The notes: generated from the letters alone by a model not told the origin. DNA of 64,000 bases from Scheffersomyces stipitis CBS 6054 (GCF_000209165.1 NC_009043.1:1710001-1774000); one strand, 5' to 3'; shown: positions 1-9,991, counted from the first letter of the stretch. Translations and numbers: made by a program.

Positions 1-377
1 TGCTCTATCCCCAGCACGACGGAGTTTCACAAGATTTCCCAGACCTCTCGGCCAAGGTATAAACTCGCTGGCTCCGTCAGTGTAGCGCGCGTGCGGCCCA
101 GAACGTCTAAGGGCATCACAGACCTGTTATTGCCTCAAACTTCCATCGACTTGAAATCGATAGTCCCTCTAAGAAGTGACTATACCAGCTAAAGCTAGCA
201 GCACTATTTAGTAGGTTAAGGTCTCGTTCGTTATCGCAATTAAGCAGACAAATCACTCCACCAACTAAGAACGGCCATGCACCACCACCCACAAAATCAA
301 GAAAGAGCTCTCAATCTGTCAATCCTTATTGTGTCTGGACCTGGTGAGTTTCCCCGTGTTGAGTCAAATTAAGCCGC

Positions 378-446
<69 letters not shown>

Positions 447-1550
447 AGAACCCAAAGACTTTGATTTCTCGTAAGGTGCCGAGTGCGTCAAAAAAAGAAC
501 AACACCCGATCCCTAGTCGGCATAGTTTATGGTTAAGACTACGACGGTATCTGATCATCTTCGATCCCCTAACTTTCGTTCTTGATTAATGAAAACGTCC
601 TTGGCAAATGCTTTCGCAGTAGTTAGTCTTCAGTAAATCCAAGAATTTCACCTCTGACAACTGAATACTGATGCCCCCGACCGTTCCTATTAATCATTAC
701 GATGGTCCTAGAAACCAACAAAATAGAACCATAACGTCCTATTCTATTATTCCATGCTAATATATTCGAGCAAAGGCCTGCTTTGAACACTCTAATTTTT
801 TCAAAGTAAAAGTCCTGGTTCGCCAACTCCCAAAAAGGAAGAAGGTTAGCCAGAAGGAAAGGCTCGGTTAGGTCCAGTACACACCAAAAAGGTGGACCGG
901 CTAACCAAGCCCAAGGTTCAACTACGAGCTTTTTAACTGCAACAACTTTAATATACGCTTTTGGAGCTGGAATTACCGCGGCTGCTGGCACCAGACTTGC
1001 CCTCCAATTGTTCCTCGTTAAGGTATTTACATTGTACTCATTCCAATTATAAGACCCGAAAGGGCCCTATATCGTTATTTATTGTCACTACCTCCCCGTA
1101 TCGGGATTGGGTAATTTGCGCGCCTGCTGCCTTCCTTGGATGTGGTAGCCGTTTCTCAGGCTCCCTCTCCGGAATCGAACCCTTATTCCCCGTTACCCGT
1201 TGAAACCATGGTAGGCCACTATCCTACCATCGAAAGTTGATAGGGCAGAAATTTGAATGAACCATCGCCGGCACAAGGCCATGCGATTCGAAAAGTTATT
1301 ATGAATCATCAAAGAGCCCGAAGGCATTGATTTTTTATCTAATAAATACATCCCTTCCAAACAGTCGGGATTTTAAGCATGTATTAGCTCTAGAATTACC
1401 ACGGTTATCCAAGTAGTAAGGTACTATCAAATAAACGATAACTGATTTAATGAGCCATTCGCAGTTTCACTGTATAAATTGCTTATACTTAGACATGCAT
1501 GGCTTAATCTTTGAGACAAGCATATGACTACTGGCAGGATCAACCAGATA
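1..1550 (-). rRNA. RDN18: 18S rRNA, 3' end cut by window edge
   Basis: This is small-subunit rRNA on the minus strand. The mature 5' end is at 1550, where the reverse complement begins with the universal TATCTGGTTGATCCTGCC and runs into GTAGTCATATGCTTG. Conserved 18S blocks continue without visible interruption to base 1, so about 1,550 of the usual ~1,800 nt are present and the last ~250 nt lie outside the window. No group I intron is apparent. Short open frames inside it are meaningless. Confidence 0.98.
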
Positions 1551-3054
1551 ACTATCTTAAGACTGCAAAGCAGTCTCATCACCAGCCCAAGAACTGACGT
1601 TCTCAGACTGACAAGAAGTTTTCTAAATTGACAATTGAATAAATTCAATCGGTATGTGCTCGCGTCTCAAGTTTTTACGCTCGAGTCGCAACCAAATACA
1701 TCCATATAGCCCTCTTTGAATTCCCCTGGTATGATGTCCGCAAAACACTCGAGTTTTTTACAACACGAGGTTTTACATAACCAACCATGGAGGAGGTTAC
1801 ACTTGGCAAAATCACAGAACTTAATCCGGCTATTTGTCAAGGCAGACCCCCAAATAAGTTTTAATGAATGTTTGCTATCAGCTAGTAATCCACTAAATCC
1901 TTCAGCGCTCATACATAGAATCGTTAGATATCTAGTATGAGACTGTTCAGGTTTTCTTGCACAAGGCAAGATCACCCATGTTGTCATAGCGTAAAAAGCA
2001 ATGCCAAACTTACGTTCACCATTAAACTCTCTCCACTTAACAACGAGGCCATAAAAACAATGTTACTACAACTCATTATCTGAATTGTTTTACAATTGTT
2101 TCATGCTTTCGCATGTAATTCCTCCCAGCATATCTCTGCTGCTTTCTGATCCGCCACCTCTATTCCCTCGCGCAAACTAAAAGTATTTCTTCTCAACTTC
2201 CTCAAGGGAAAAAGTTTTTTGAGACGTAAAGATTTGTGCGAGTAACTCATCACAGTATCAATTTAAACTTAATCTTTTTTTTTATGCAATGACTTGGTCG
2301 CATTTCGCCAGTTCGGTCTTTTTCCGTCCAAAATATTTTGGCTACCGCACACGACCTCTTCCTCTGCCACCCAATACTGTCCCACCTCTACCTTTCACTT
2401 CCTGCTGCCCACCTATTACTCCTATACACCTCCAGCTTGATCCATAGTCACTCTGCTCTGGTGCATCCTCCCATCTTCGTCTCTCTGTCTCCTTCTCACT
2501 GTCCTGTTCTCTCCCCACTGCTCATTGCTTGTCAATACTCTTCTCTTCACACTCCAATCGCCAACCTCCATCTCCATCTTTCGTAGCTCTCCCCCATATC
2601 CTTATATATTCTTTTTACTTTCATTCCCATTCGCTCTTCATTCTCCTTCTACCTTCTACCCATATTTATGTCATTCGCGTTCAGTTCGCACTATGTTGCA
2701 AAAATTTTTCTGCCTAACCTGCTGAACACGCTCATGCACATTCCTTTGTTTGTTATTCTCGTTTGCAACCGTGTTTTGTGTCAAGCCTCGCTTGCTTCCA
2801 TCCATTTCCACTTCGTCTAACCTCTGCTTATAAATATCCACCTTGTCCACCTCCTTGTTTTCCTGTAGCACAATCATCTATGTTCCATTCTTTGTCACAT
2901 TTCCGTCAATTTTACAAATATAAATTATATTTCTTCCACTCCTCTATCCCTTTCTCTATCTCTGTCCAGTAAGTGCCCGTAGGTTTGTGTAGGTTCCTAA
3001 TCATACTTAACACACCTGAATCCCCAAATATATGGTCTGCCCCCTTCATTTTTC
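1551..3054 (-). other. 5'ETS and intergenic spacer IGS2 of rDNA
   Basis: This spacer precedes 18S on the minus strand and must hold the 5' external transcribed spacer and the Pol I promoter, which I cannot place exactly. Close to 18S there is a perfect 7-bp hairpin (agactgc-aaa-gcagtct, about 1560-1576), in keeping with a structured ETS. From about 2338 to 2960 the plus strand is strikingly pyrimidine-rich. No protein gene is supported. Together with the short stretch next to 5S, the spacer would be about 1.5 kb without the inserted retrotransposon, a normal yeast size. Confidence 0.75.
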
Positions 3055-3182
3055 TTTTTTTTTTTGACGAAATGGCATGTATTACGACTAAAGTCTAACC
3101 TATCTACTACAAAGTATATAAATCATCCTCTAATCCATACCGAATGGTGGAGGAAATCCTAGGATAAAAACCTCCGAGTGAA

Positions 3183-3203
3183 ATCACCTAAAAACTAGGT
3201 GAT
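3183..3203 (-). other. Perfect hairpin in retrotransposon 3' UTR
   Basis: An 8-bp perfect stem (atcaccta/taggtgat) with a 5-nt A-rich loop lies 60 nt downstream of the ORF2 stop. Just on the ORF2 side of it, at about 3209-3228, is a direct repeat of tagaaaactg. A conserved 3' stem-loop can be the recognition site for the reverse transcriptase in some non-LTR elements. That role here is inference. Confidence 0.45.
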
Positions 3204-3262
3204 ATCCTTAGAAAACTGTAGAAAACTGGACAACGGTATATGCTACCGGACTTGTAAAATGT

Positions 3263-6200
3263 TTAAATAAGACGTCTAGACTGCAAAATCGATACCCAAG
3301 TAGAAAGTGTTGACAGAGAGAAGGATTCCCTGTCTTCACTGTTCCGCCGTCGAACTTGAAATAAGTAGACAGTAAGGAAGTATCGATTTAGAGAAAGTAA
3401 AGCAGCCACGGGAAGTTCAAACTTACCAATGATGTTGTTTAAATCTAGGTTCATACCTTCAGGCCCTAACAAATTCCAAAACGTGCGGCTAGCCTCACAG
3501 TCTTGGTAGGTATGATGAAAGTATTTCCGTCTTTCAATTGAGTTGAGGCACATTACACAATCTTCAAGAGCCTCCGGATTGCCCTGGCGTTCGCGGTGAC
3601 CAAGGTGGACCCTGTGTAATTCCTCTGTCCCTTTGGGATGAAGAAGTTGTACTTTATAAAGAGCCTTCCAAAACTTGGGGTAATTGTCCTGTAGCAGGGG
3701 AAACTTTTGAAGTAGCGTACTGGAGCTACACACCGGTGCTTGTTGCTCATATTTGGCTGATCTACGAGTAAATGTCATGCGATCAACACGGCTGGTGATG
3801 TGTTTATCCCAGTCCAGCTGAAGTGGCGGATTACGCACCATCTCTTGTTTCTCGTTAAGCGTGAAAGGCTTTTTAAAATATGAATTAATCCAAAACCTCC
3901 TACCCCTTTCATCCGGGATATGGTAGCGGTTTTTCGGCTTAATGATGGTAAACCATGCTTCGAGCCATGCTATTTCGGCTCTGGTGAATTGAGTGTAGGT
4001 CTTGTACGCTGACATTGCATGATCTTTGTTTTGGACCGCGTAGTTCACAAGGAAAAGGTACCACGGTACGATGTCCCATTTCAGGGGATCAAGTTGATTG
4101 CGTGTCGGAGGGTAAATTGTATCAATGAAGGATTGAAGTTTGTCACGGAGAACTATGAGATTCCAATCCACCAGATTCGTCAACGTTTCGTAGATAACTT
4201 TTGCCCGTCTTCCTAAGAGCTGTTGCTTGACATTGAGGAGTCCGAAGCCCCCTTTCTTTTTCAAGCTACTAAGGTTTCTGTCGCTAATGCGAGGGAGATG
4301 TCCCTTTACCATCTTTTTGATGTGCTTGATATTGTCATTTGCCATGGGATCATGTAGGTCTCGGAAGTAAATTTTCGAGAAGATGTAAGTATTGAACCCC
4401 GTGCATCTGAGATGAATTGGCAATTCTTGTATGGTGTGGAAATGTAGCTGTGTGGAAAGAGAGGAGATATACGAATCCCATCTGAAGCCGTTAAGCGGAA
4501 CTCCGAGGTATTTGTAGTCAGTGGTGCTAATGTCAAGGACTTCAAAGCCAAGGATCTTGGTAACATCTTCGGGAGGTGACTGGCCCCAGTGGCAGGTTCG
4601 GGACTTGGCGATACTGACCAACGAGTTGGATGCTTGTTCAAATAGAGTAAGTTCTTCTTTGAGAATTTCATGATCTCTGGTTCCCTTCACAAAAACTGTG
4701 AGATCATCTGCAAAGGCTGAATATTTCGCTGTTAGCGGTGGTAGATGGTCGAGTTGAATCGGAATTCCCTCGAGCCGACTCTGTAATCGTTGTAAAAGAG
4801 GCTCCAAGCAGAGATTGAAAAGGATAGGCAGCACTGGGTTGCCTTGTCTCGTTCCCTGTTTGAGTGGAAAGGTCTCTGACTTTGTGTTGTTGGTAAAAAT
4901 GGCTGCAAATTGTTGTGTCGTTACCAGGAGCAAGATCCGCTTGAATCTGGGGCCAAAGCCAAGTTGGTCGAGTACTGCAGACAAATAGTCGTGCGATATC
5001 CGATCAAATGCTTTAGTCAAGTCCAATATAATGACATTTGCACTTTTCAGAGTCTCGGGGTCTTTTGATACTTTGTCGATGAGGGCCCGGAACCGTTGGA
5101 TTTGAAAGTCCATCTGGCGTTCGGGCATAAAGCCGCATTGGTCATAGCCGATGAGGTCCTTGGTCACCTTTTGAAGGCGCATATTAAGGACCTGCGAAAT
5201 CACCCTTAAAGAAGTATTAATAAGGGAGATGGGACGGAAATCATCGACCGTGAGGTCCTTACGTTTTCTCTTGGGTATCAAACGGATGAGAACTAGAGCC
5301 ATTGACTCTGGTAATATTCCCGTTTGCATGATATTCTCCGCGTCCTTTGTTAATAGTGGGCCTGCCTTGTCCCAGATAGCCTTTAGGAAAAGATAGGTCA
5401 CTCCATCTTCTCCTGGCGTGGAGCTGTTGGCAGTCCGCTGTAATCCGGACGTAAGTTCTTCATATGTGATTGGCTTTTCAAGCTCCACACTGTCGCTGGC
5501 TGATACTTTGCGACGGAACAGCTGTACATACCTCCTAATGGAGAGTTTGGCTTCTTGGGCCTGGGAATCCAGGTAAAGCGCTGCAAGGTGTTCTCGTTGT
5601 ATCTCTAGTATATCTTTGGTTGTGATGGCGGTGCGAGCCCGATCTGCGGTTGTGAGTGTACTCACAATTGTTGCTGCATGGGTTGCCCCTTTGAACCGGT
5701 CGTTGAGATCCTTGAAGATCTTCGGTGGTTGCCTCTCTTCTATTTGGGAAGTGACCGACTGTTGATTTCTAAGATAGCCTATTATTCTAGGCAATCGTTT
5801 TATGAATGCAGTGTAGTCGGAAAATCTTGTTTGTTGTAAGATACTGAAGAGATGTGTGTTGTCTAGCCAGTGGTCCTTTACGATGAAGCGGGGTTTTCTG
5901 ATTTTTAAGGTCGCTTTTGGAAGGATAATAAGGTCTATTTCAACTGTTATATGAGTTGATGAGATTATGCCTTCTTTGTGTTGATGGTATCGCCAAACCC
6001 TGTCTTTAAGAGACGTGGGGAGATAGATACGATCGAGGCGGCGACAATTTCGGAAATTGTCATTCGTGAATAATTTGATTTGAGGATCGAGCCCTCTGAG
6101 AGTGTCGTGGAGTTGTAAGCCATGGAAGATAGCATTGAATGCATCGCGTGATGCGACTTCCGTGTTTTGTCCGACGTGAAAGGAGTCAATTTCAGGGTCA

Positions 6201-6817
6201 AGGACCATGTTGAAATCGCCCCCTAGGCAGACGTGGAATGTAGCTCCTGCGTTGTTTAGTTTGAAGCTTTGGGTGATGATGTCAATTTGGGAGTGTAATG
6301 AGGTAAACAACTTGGCCTGAGCCGGATAGTTCCCGCTTGGGCCGTACACGGATATTATGAGGATGTATTCCTCTTTCTCCGTTAGTTTGATGATGGCGTC
6401 AGTTGCATAGGGAGCAAGGTCGGCGTCTAGATCAAGGTTGTTACTTGATATTTGCTGGAAGTGGGAGTACTGGAGATTTAAGATTATCCCAGTGCGTGAT
6501 GAAGTGTTGGTGTAGATTAACTCCTTTTGGGAGTCTTTCAATGTATTCAGGAGCCCAAGAATCCATTCCGGTGTCAAATTTGGCAGCGAAGTAGAAGAGG
6601 TTTCCTGGAACAGGTTGTTGTAGTTTAGGTTTTGAGAGTGGAAAACAGTTTCCTGGATGAGGAGAATGTCGCATTTATGTGCTAGTTCTCGAATTTTCGC
6701 AGGATCCTGGTTTCGTTGAATGTTCTTGGATCTAATCGTTATTAAGTTGTTGCGATGATTCACTTCCGATGCCTTTAAGGTCGGATTGGTTATCGCCGTA
6801 TCTAGTAGATTACTCAT
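3263..6817 (-). CDS. Retrotransposon ORF2: AP-like endonuclease and reverse transcriptase
   Basis: This 1,184-aa protein should nick target DNA and copy the element RNA by target-primed reverse transcription. The N-terminal ~290 residues are an exonuclease-endonuclease-phosphatase domain, with LLIQETVF, GGDFN and RRLDRIYLP motifs; the usual SDH near its end reads STH. The RT domain follows, with DFRPISLIN, a QCGFMPERQ block, LDLTKAFDRISHD, the RQG-N-P motif and the catalytic FADD (about residues 695-710). A C-terminal CVMC ... HHTYQDC cluster is the zinc-knuckle-like motif common in such elements. The ATG lies one base after the ORF1 stop, suggesting reinitiation. A CTG codon at 4829-4831 falls where RTs have serine. 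Confidence 0.93.
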   Translation of the reverse strand: MSNLLDTAITNPTLKASEVNHRNNLITIRSKNIQRNQDPAKIRELAHKCDILLIQETVFHSQNLNYNNLFQETSSTSLPNLTPEWILGLLNTLKDSQKELIYTNTSSRTGIILNLQYSHFQQISSNNLDLDADLAPYATDAIIKLTEKEEYILIISVYGPSGNYPAQAKLFTSLHSQIDIITQSFKLNNAGATFHVCLGGDFNMVLDPEIDSFHVGQNTEVASRDAFNAIFHGLQLHDTLRGLDPQIKLFTNDNFRNCRRLDRIYLPTSLKDRVWRYHQHKEGIISSTHITVEIDLIILPKATLKIRKPRFIVKDHWLDNTHLFSILQQTRFSDYTAFIKRLPRIIGYLRNQQSVTSQIEERQPPKIFKDLNDRFKGATHAATIVSTLTTADRARTAITTKDILEIQREHLAALYLDSQAQEAKLSIRRYVQLFRRKVSASDSVELEKPITYEELTSGLQRTANSSTPGEDGVTYLFLKAIWDKAGPLLTKDAENIMQTGILPESMALVLIRLIPKRKRKDLTVDDFRPISLINTSLRVISQVLNMRLQKVTKDLIGYDQCGFMPERQMDFQIQRFRALIDKVSKDPETLKSANVIILDLTKAFDRISHDYLSAVLDQLGFGPRFKRILLLVTTQQFAAIFTNNTKSETFPLKQGTRQGNPVLPILFNLCLEPLLQRLQSRLEGIPIQLDHLPPLTAKYSAFADDLTVFVKGTRDHEILKEELTLFEQASNSLVSIAKSRTCHWGQSPPEDVTKILGFEVLDISTTDYKYLGVPLNGFRWDSYISSLSTQLHFHTIQELPIHLRCTGFNTYIFSKIYFRDLHDPMANDNIKHIKKMVKGHLPRISDRNLSSLKKKGGFGLLNVKQQLLGRRAKVIYETLTNLVDWNLIVLRDKLQSFIDTIYPPTRNQLDPLKWDIVPWYLFLVNYAVQNKDHAMSAYKTYTQFTRAEIAWLEAWFTIIKPKNRYHIPDERGRRFWINSYFKKPFTLNEKQEMVRNPPLQLDWDKHITSRVDRMTFTRRSAKYEQQAPVCSSSTLLQKFPLLQDNYPKFWKALYKVQLLHPKGTEELHRVHLGHRERQGNPEALEDCVMCLNSIERRKYFHHTYQDCEASRTFWNLLGPEGMNLDLNNIIGKFELPVAALLSLNRYFLTVYLFQVRRRNSEDRESFSLSTLSTWVSILQSRRLI

Positions 6818-6818
6818 A

Positions 6819-9797
6819 TTAATAATCTATTGTGTTGGAGGGGTTGGCTTCGTGTGAGCCAATCGTGACAGTTACCGGTTGATGAGCCAAATTAGTATGG
6901 TCAACAATGTCCTGGTGTGTACTTGGAGAGTCGACTTGTGTTGGGTCGACGCTTTGACTTTGAAATCTTAGTGAAGGGTCAGATCTTTCCATGTTGTCCA
7001 AAATTGTGGATTCCGGTTCCCCTAGAGTGGATCCTAGTGGGGAATCCGTGATATCCATGACTCTGGCAGGAGGATCTGTTATTGGCGGAGGATCTCGTAG
7101 TGTTGGGATGCGGCTGGCTGAGGTGTTTTGTGCCTGCAGTTCGTCGCGGCTTAAACTAAGAGTCTTATTAAGTGCTTCATGCACCCTTTGGGACTGTCTT
7201 AGAGTCTGACTTTTGTTGGAGTGGGAGAGTCCTATAATAGGAGAGTAAGGGGTCGGTTGCTTCCTTGTGAGAGGGGCTAGGCGACCCGAGTAGGATGGTG
7301 AAGAGATTGGGGTTGCTAGGGGTTTGGTTTTTGATGTGACAAGGGATTTACCTTGCTTTCTTGGGCGAGGCGTGATTGGTTGAAGGAGCGGTTGTGTTCT
7401 GGTCGGTTTGTTGCCAGCGGCATTGATTGTAGTTTCTGGGAGGAGCTCCATTTCTTGGTCCTGAACCTGGTGGCTAAGGATGACGGATGCTTCATCGTCA
7501 CGGATATCTTCATCTTCGTCTGAATCGGTGTATCTTACTGTTTCGTCATCATCATCTTGGATGTATTCCCTTTGGATTTGATCTTGTGGTCTCTCGTTGT
7601 TTGAGGTATTGCGAGGTACCCCTGTAGATTTAGGGTGCATGATAGCTCTCATGGTTTGGTGGGAGTCAGGTTGTGCTGACTGGTTATGGCTCACGTGTTC
7701 TGTTACTCCCGATTCTGGGAGGTCGGCGAGTGGCGCGAATCGATTACCTCCTTGTCTATGTTGGGAGATTAAGGGTTGTGGTTCCTTTCGGCGTGGAGCG
7801 CCTTTGGTCACCGGGTTAAACCCATCGTCGTCCTTTTGATGTTGTTTGTATGGACGTGCGTTGTTGGGGGATTCGTTCTGATAAAAATAGGGTACCTTTG
7901 CAACCGGGGCCTTGAATGTTGGGCATCGTTTGGTTGAGTGCTGATTGGTGTGACATTTGAAACAGAATTGGTATGAGGAGATAATGTCTAGTTGTACACC
8001 CTGCATGAAGGCGTTCTTTCTGTTTGGAATCCTATCCGATTCCGTCGCAATCAAATAGAAAGCAGACTGGAATCTTGACAGAGTCGATCTGCCTTTGTGG
8101 AGTGGTACTTCCCTTCGGTGTTTAGCTAGAATATCGTATACGATAGGCTCTCGTTCTTCCCTGCGTAAAGACCTGTATTGAGGTACTTGATACGTGTCAA
8201 GCGTATTTGGGTTGAACATTGCTTCTAATAGATTGTCTAAGTTTTTGTTTCCAATTGGGGCTTTTATACCCACAAGAAAGACGTTGGGATAACTAGAAAG
8301 AGGAATAAGTTTAAGTGTAAATCTGTAGTTGCCTTCTTCCCCTGTGTAGTAAGGGTCGAATATTTCTTCAAATTTAGTCTTCAGCCATTTCTTTGGACCT
8401 TGAGATTTGAAGCGTGGAACTACAGTATTACTTTCAGTAATGGAGAAGTTAAAGTTTAAGTGCAGATTGTCCCGGATATGTATGTGGAAATACTCCTTTA
8501 TGTCATAAATCCTTTGAGTGATTTGAAGTGTTTTCTCCAACTCTTCAATTTCAAGTTGGGTATTGTTGATGCCCCGCTTCAACTCCTGCTCCAGAGGGTC
8601 CCCTGGGGATATCTGGTTTTGGTAAAATTGAAGTGATTTTTTGAGACTGGCAATACTCTGCTCGGTGTGTTCTTCTAACTCATCTAACCTATCAGGTATA
8701 GTCTCCTTAAAGTGGGTAAGAATTATCCTAGCTTTGTCCTCGATGCTCATTTGGGGTTTTAACAGGTTCAGTCTGTATTCAAATGAGTCAATGTGGACTC
8801 TTACATCTAACTTTTCAGCAACGTTTCTGCCGATTGTGCTGAGGGTTGACACTCTTACCTCCTCAGGCGTATCCCAGTCGTCGAACCTTTTCTGTTGGCC
8901 CTTATAGTTTGCTTCCGATAACCCTTCTAAGTGACTGATAAGTGTCGAGTATGTGTCAAACTGGTCAAAGACTTCATTGGTGGTAGGAACGTCCATCTTC
9001 ATCTGTTCTTGGAGGGCCTCCATTTTCAGTCTGTATGTTTGAAGTATTTTGTCGGATTCTTTATCGGGAACATCTTGAAGAATATCTGCCCATTTTGCCT
9101 TATTAGGGTTTGGAAGAGGAGTAGATCTAATTGCCTTGGGGTTTGAGGGATGAATCCTTTTCTTAGAAGAACTCTTTGAGGTTCCTAAGAGTGGGTATTC
9201 CTCTGCTTCAAGGTCTTGTGTATTTTTTTCTGGGAGTTTTGTATTTTCGGAGTTTTTTTGGTTTTTATTTAAGTATTGTAAGGATTCAGAATTTTTTTGG
9301 GTTTTTGTATTTTCTTTAAGTTGGTGTACAAGGAGAGAATCTTCTTGTTCGGGCAAGTTCGAGAGGCTGGTTGTAGAATCTAAAGAAATGTGATCCATTT
9401 CATTATCATCGTTTGCAGCCATTTCCTGGTCGTGTACCTCGTCAAGCACGTGACTTTGAAAAATTTCCGAAACTGAGGTTTCAAAACTTTCCATAGTAGG
9501 ACTTAATGGGGTCTGGTTCTGAATAACCAGCTCGTCCATGGGATTATCCCGTAGTTGGGCCGGTTCCTCAGAGGTAGATGACACTGCAGTCACGAAGGAT
9601 GGCTCTAAATTGCCGTTTTCATCGGCATCTGTGGACTCGCCATCGAGGTCCATCAGATCAGGGGGTGCGACATGGTCGTGTGGATTTCGGTCAATATCCG
9701 GTGGTTTTGGCTCGTTTAAGGCTTGATTTGAAGAGCTTTCACCAGAGAAAACCCCTAGAGGTCCCTCTGGCTGATTGATTGGTCGTAGTTCTGACAT
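6819..9797 (-). CDS. Retrotransposon ORF1: gag-like nucleic-acid-binding protein
   Basis: This 992-aa protein precedes ORF2. One CCHC zinc knuckle (C-x2-C-x4-H-x4-C, CFKCHTNQHSTKRC) is at about residues 612-626. The region around residues 375-445 is rich in E, L, K and Q heptads and probably forms a coiled coil. The N-terminal ~230 and C-terminal ~330 residues are acidic or Ser/Pro/Gln-rich and look disordered. It likely packages element RNA, as ORF1 proteins of Zorro/Tad/L1-type elements do; this is inferred from position and the knuckle. The ATG at 9797 is only 74 bp from the 5S gene, so the 5' UTR is very short or the start of the element is missing. Confidence 0.88.
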   Translation of the reverse strand: MSELRPINQPEGPLGVFSGESSSNQALNEPKPPDIDRNPHDHVAPPDLMDLDGESTDADENGNLEPSFVTAVSSTSEEPAQLRDNPMDELVIQNQTPLSPTMESFETSVSEIFQSHVLDEVHDQEMAANDDNEMDHISLDSTTSLSNLPEQEDSLLVHQLKENTKTQKNSESLQYLNKNQKNSENTKLPEKNTQDLEAEEYPLLGTSKSSSKKRIHPSNPKAIRSTPLPNPNKAKWADILQDVPDKESDKILQTYRLKMEALQEQMKMDVPTTNEVFDQFDTYSTLISHLEGLSEANYKGQQKRFDDWDTPEEVRVSTLSTIGRNVAEKLDVRVHIDSFEYRLNLLKPQMSIEDKARIILTHFKETIPDRLDELEEHTEQSIASLKKSLQFYQNQISPGDPLEQELKRGINNTQLEIEELEKTLQITQRIYDIKEYFHIHIRDNLHLNFNFSITESNTVVPRFKSQGPKKWLKTKFEEIFDPYYTGEEGNYRFTLKLIPLSSYPNVFLVGIKAPIGNKNLDNLLEAMFNPNTLDTYQVPQYRSLRREEREPIVYDILAKHRREVPLHKGRSTLSRFQSAFYLIATESDRIPNRKNAFMQGVQLDIISSYQFCFKCHTNQHSTKRCPTFKAPVAKVPYFYQNESPNNARPYKQHQKDDDGFNPVTKGAPRRKEPQPLISQHRQGGNRFAPLADLPESGVTEHVSHNQSAQPDSHQTMRAIMHPKSTGVPRNTSNNERPQDQIQREYIQDDDDETVRYTDSDEDEDIRDDEASVILSHQVQDQEMELLPETTINAAGNKPTRTQPLLQPITPRPRKQGKSLVTSKTKPLATPISSPSYSGRLAPLTRKQPTPYSPIIGLSHSNKSQTLRQSQRVHEALNKTLSLSRDELQAQNTSASRIPTLRDPPPITDPPARVMDITDSPLGSTLGEPESTILDNMERSDPSLRFQSQSVDPTQVDSPSTHQDIVDHTNLAHQPVTVTIGSHEANPSNTIDY

Positions 9798-9870
9798 GGA
9801 ACAGTTTTTCCCAATAATGAACCATGGACCCCCCGGTTTCCATATGGTGCGCTGGAATTTTATGTATTTC

Positions 9871-9991
9871 GGTTGCGGCCATATCTAGCAGAAAGCACCG
9901 TTTCCCGTCCGATCAACTGTAGTTAAGCTGCTAAGAGCGAGACCGAGTAGTGTAGTGGGAGACCATACGCGAAACTCTCGTGCTGCAATCT
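9871..9991 (+). rRNA. RDN5: 5S rRNA
   Basis: This 121-nt gene starts GGTTGCGGCCATATCTAGC and ends TGCTGCAATCT, as fungal 5S does. It lies on the plus strand inside the rDNA spacer, opposite to 18S/25S, the arrangement seen in Saccharomyces and Candida. The internal A, IE and C box region (GAGCGAGACCGAGTAGTGTAG) looks intact, so the nearby retrotransposon should not disrupt its promoter. Confidence 0.98.

Larger units (their letters stand above)
3055..9797 (-). mobile_element. L1-like non-LTR retrotransposon in the rDNA spacer
   Basis: The element is on the minus strand. It has two long uninterrupted ORFs (gag-like ORF1, then endonuclease/RT ORF2), a ~200-nt 3' UTR and an A-rich 3' end (11 consecutive T on the plus strand at 3055-3065). 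It lacks LTRs. The coordinates give the supported core: the 5' end lies somewhere between 9798 and 9870, because the 5S gene starts at 9871. A 7-bp match (atatggt at 3030-3036 and 9842-9848) is a possible target-site duplication but is weak. Layout and domain order resemble the Zorro elements of Candida (L1 clade). Both ORFs are open, so the copy could be active. Confidence 0.9.

Noticed and set aside
623..1203. Open frames inside 18S
   Set aside because: They lie within conserved rRNA sequence and have no independent support.
2338..2972. Overlapping short ORFs in the rDNA spacer
   Set aside because: They reflect the pyrimidine-rich composition; two frames are open at once and residues are mainly Ser, Leu, Pro, His.
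3030..9848. atatggt as target-site duplication of the retrotransposon
   Set aside because: Only 7 bp, and it would leave ~20 bp of non-A sequence after the A-rich end; kept as a possibility, not annotated.
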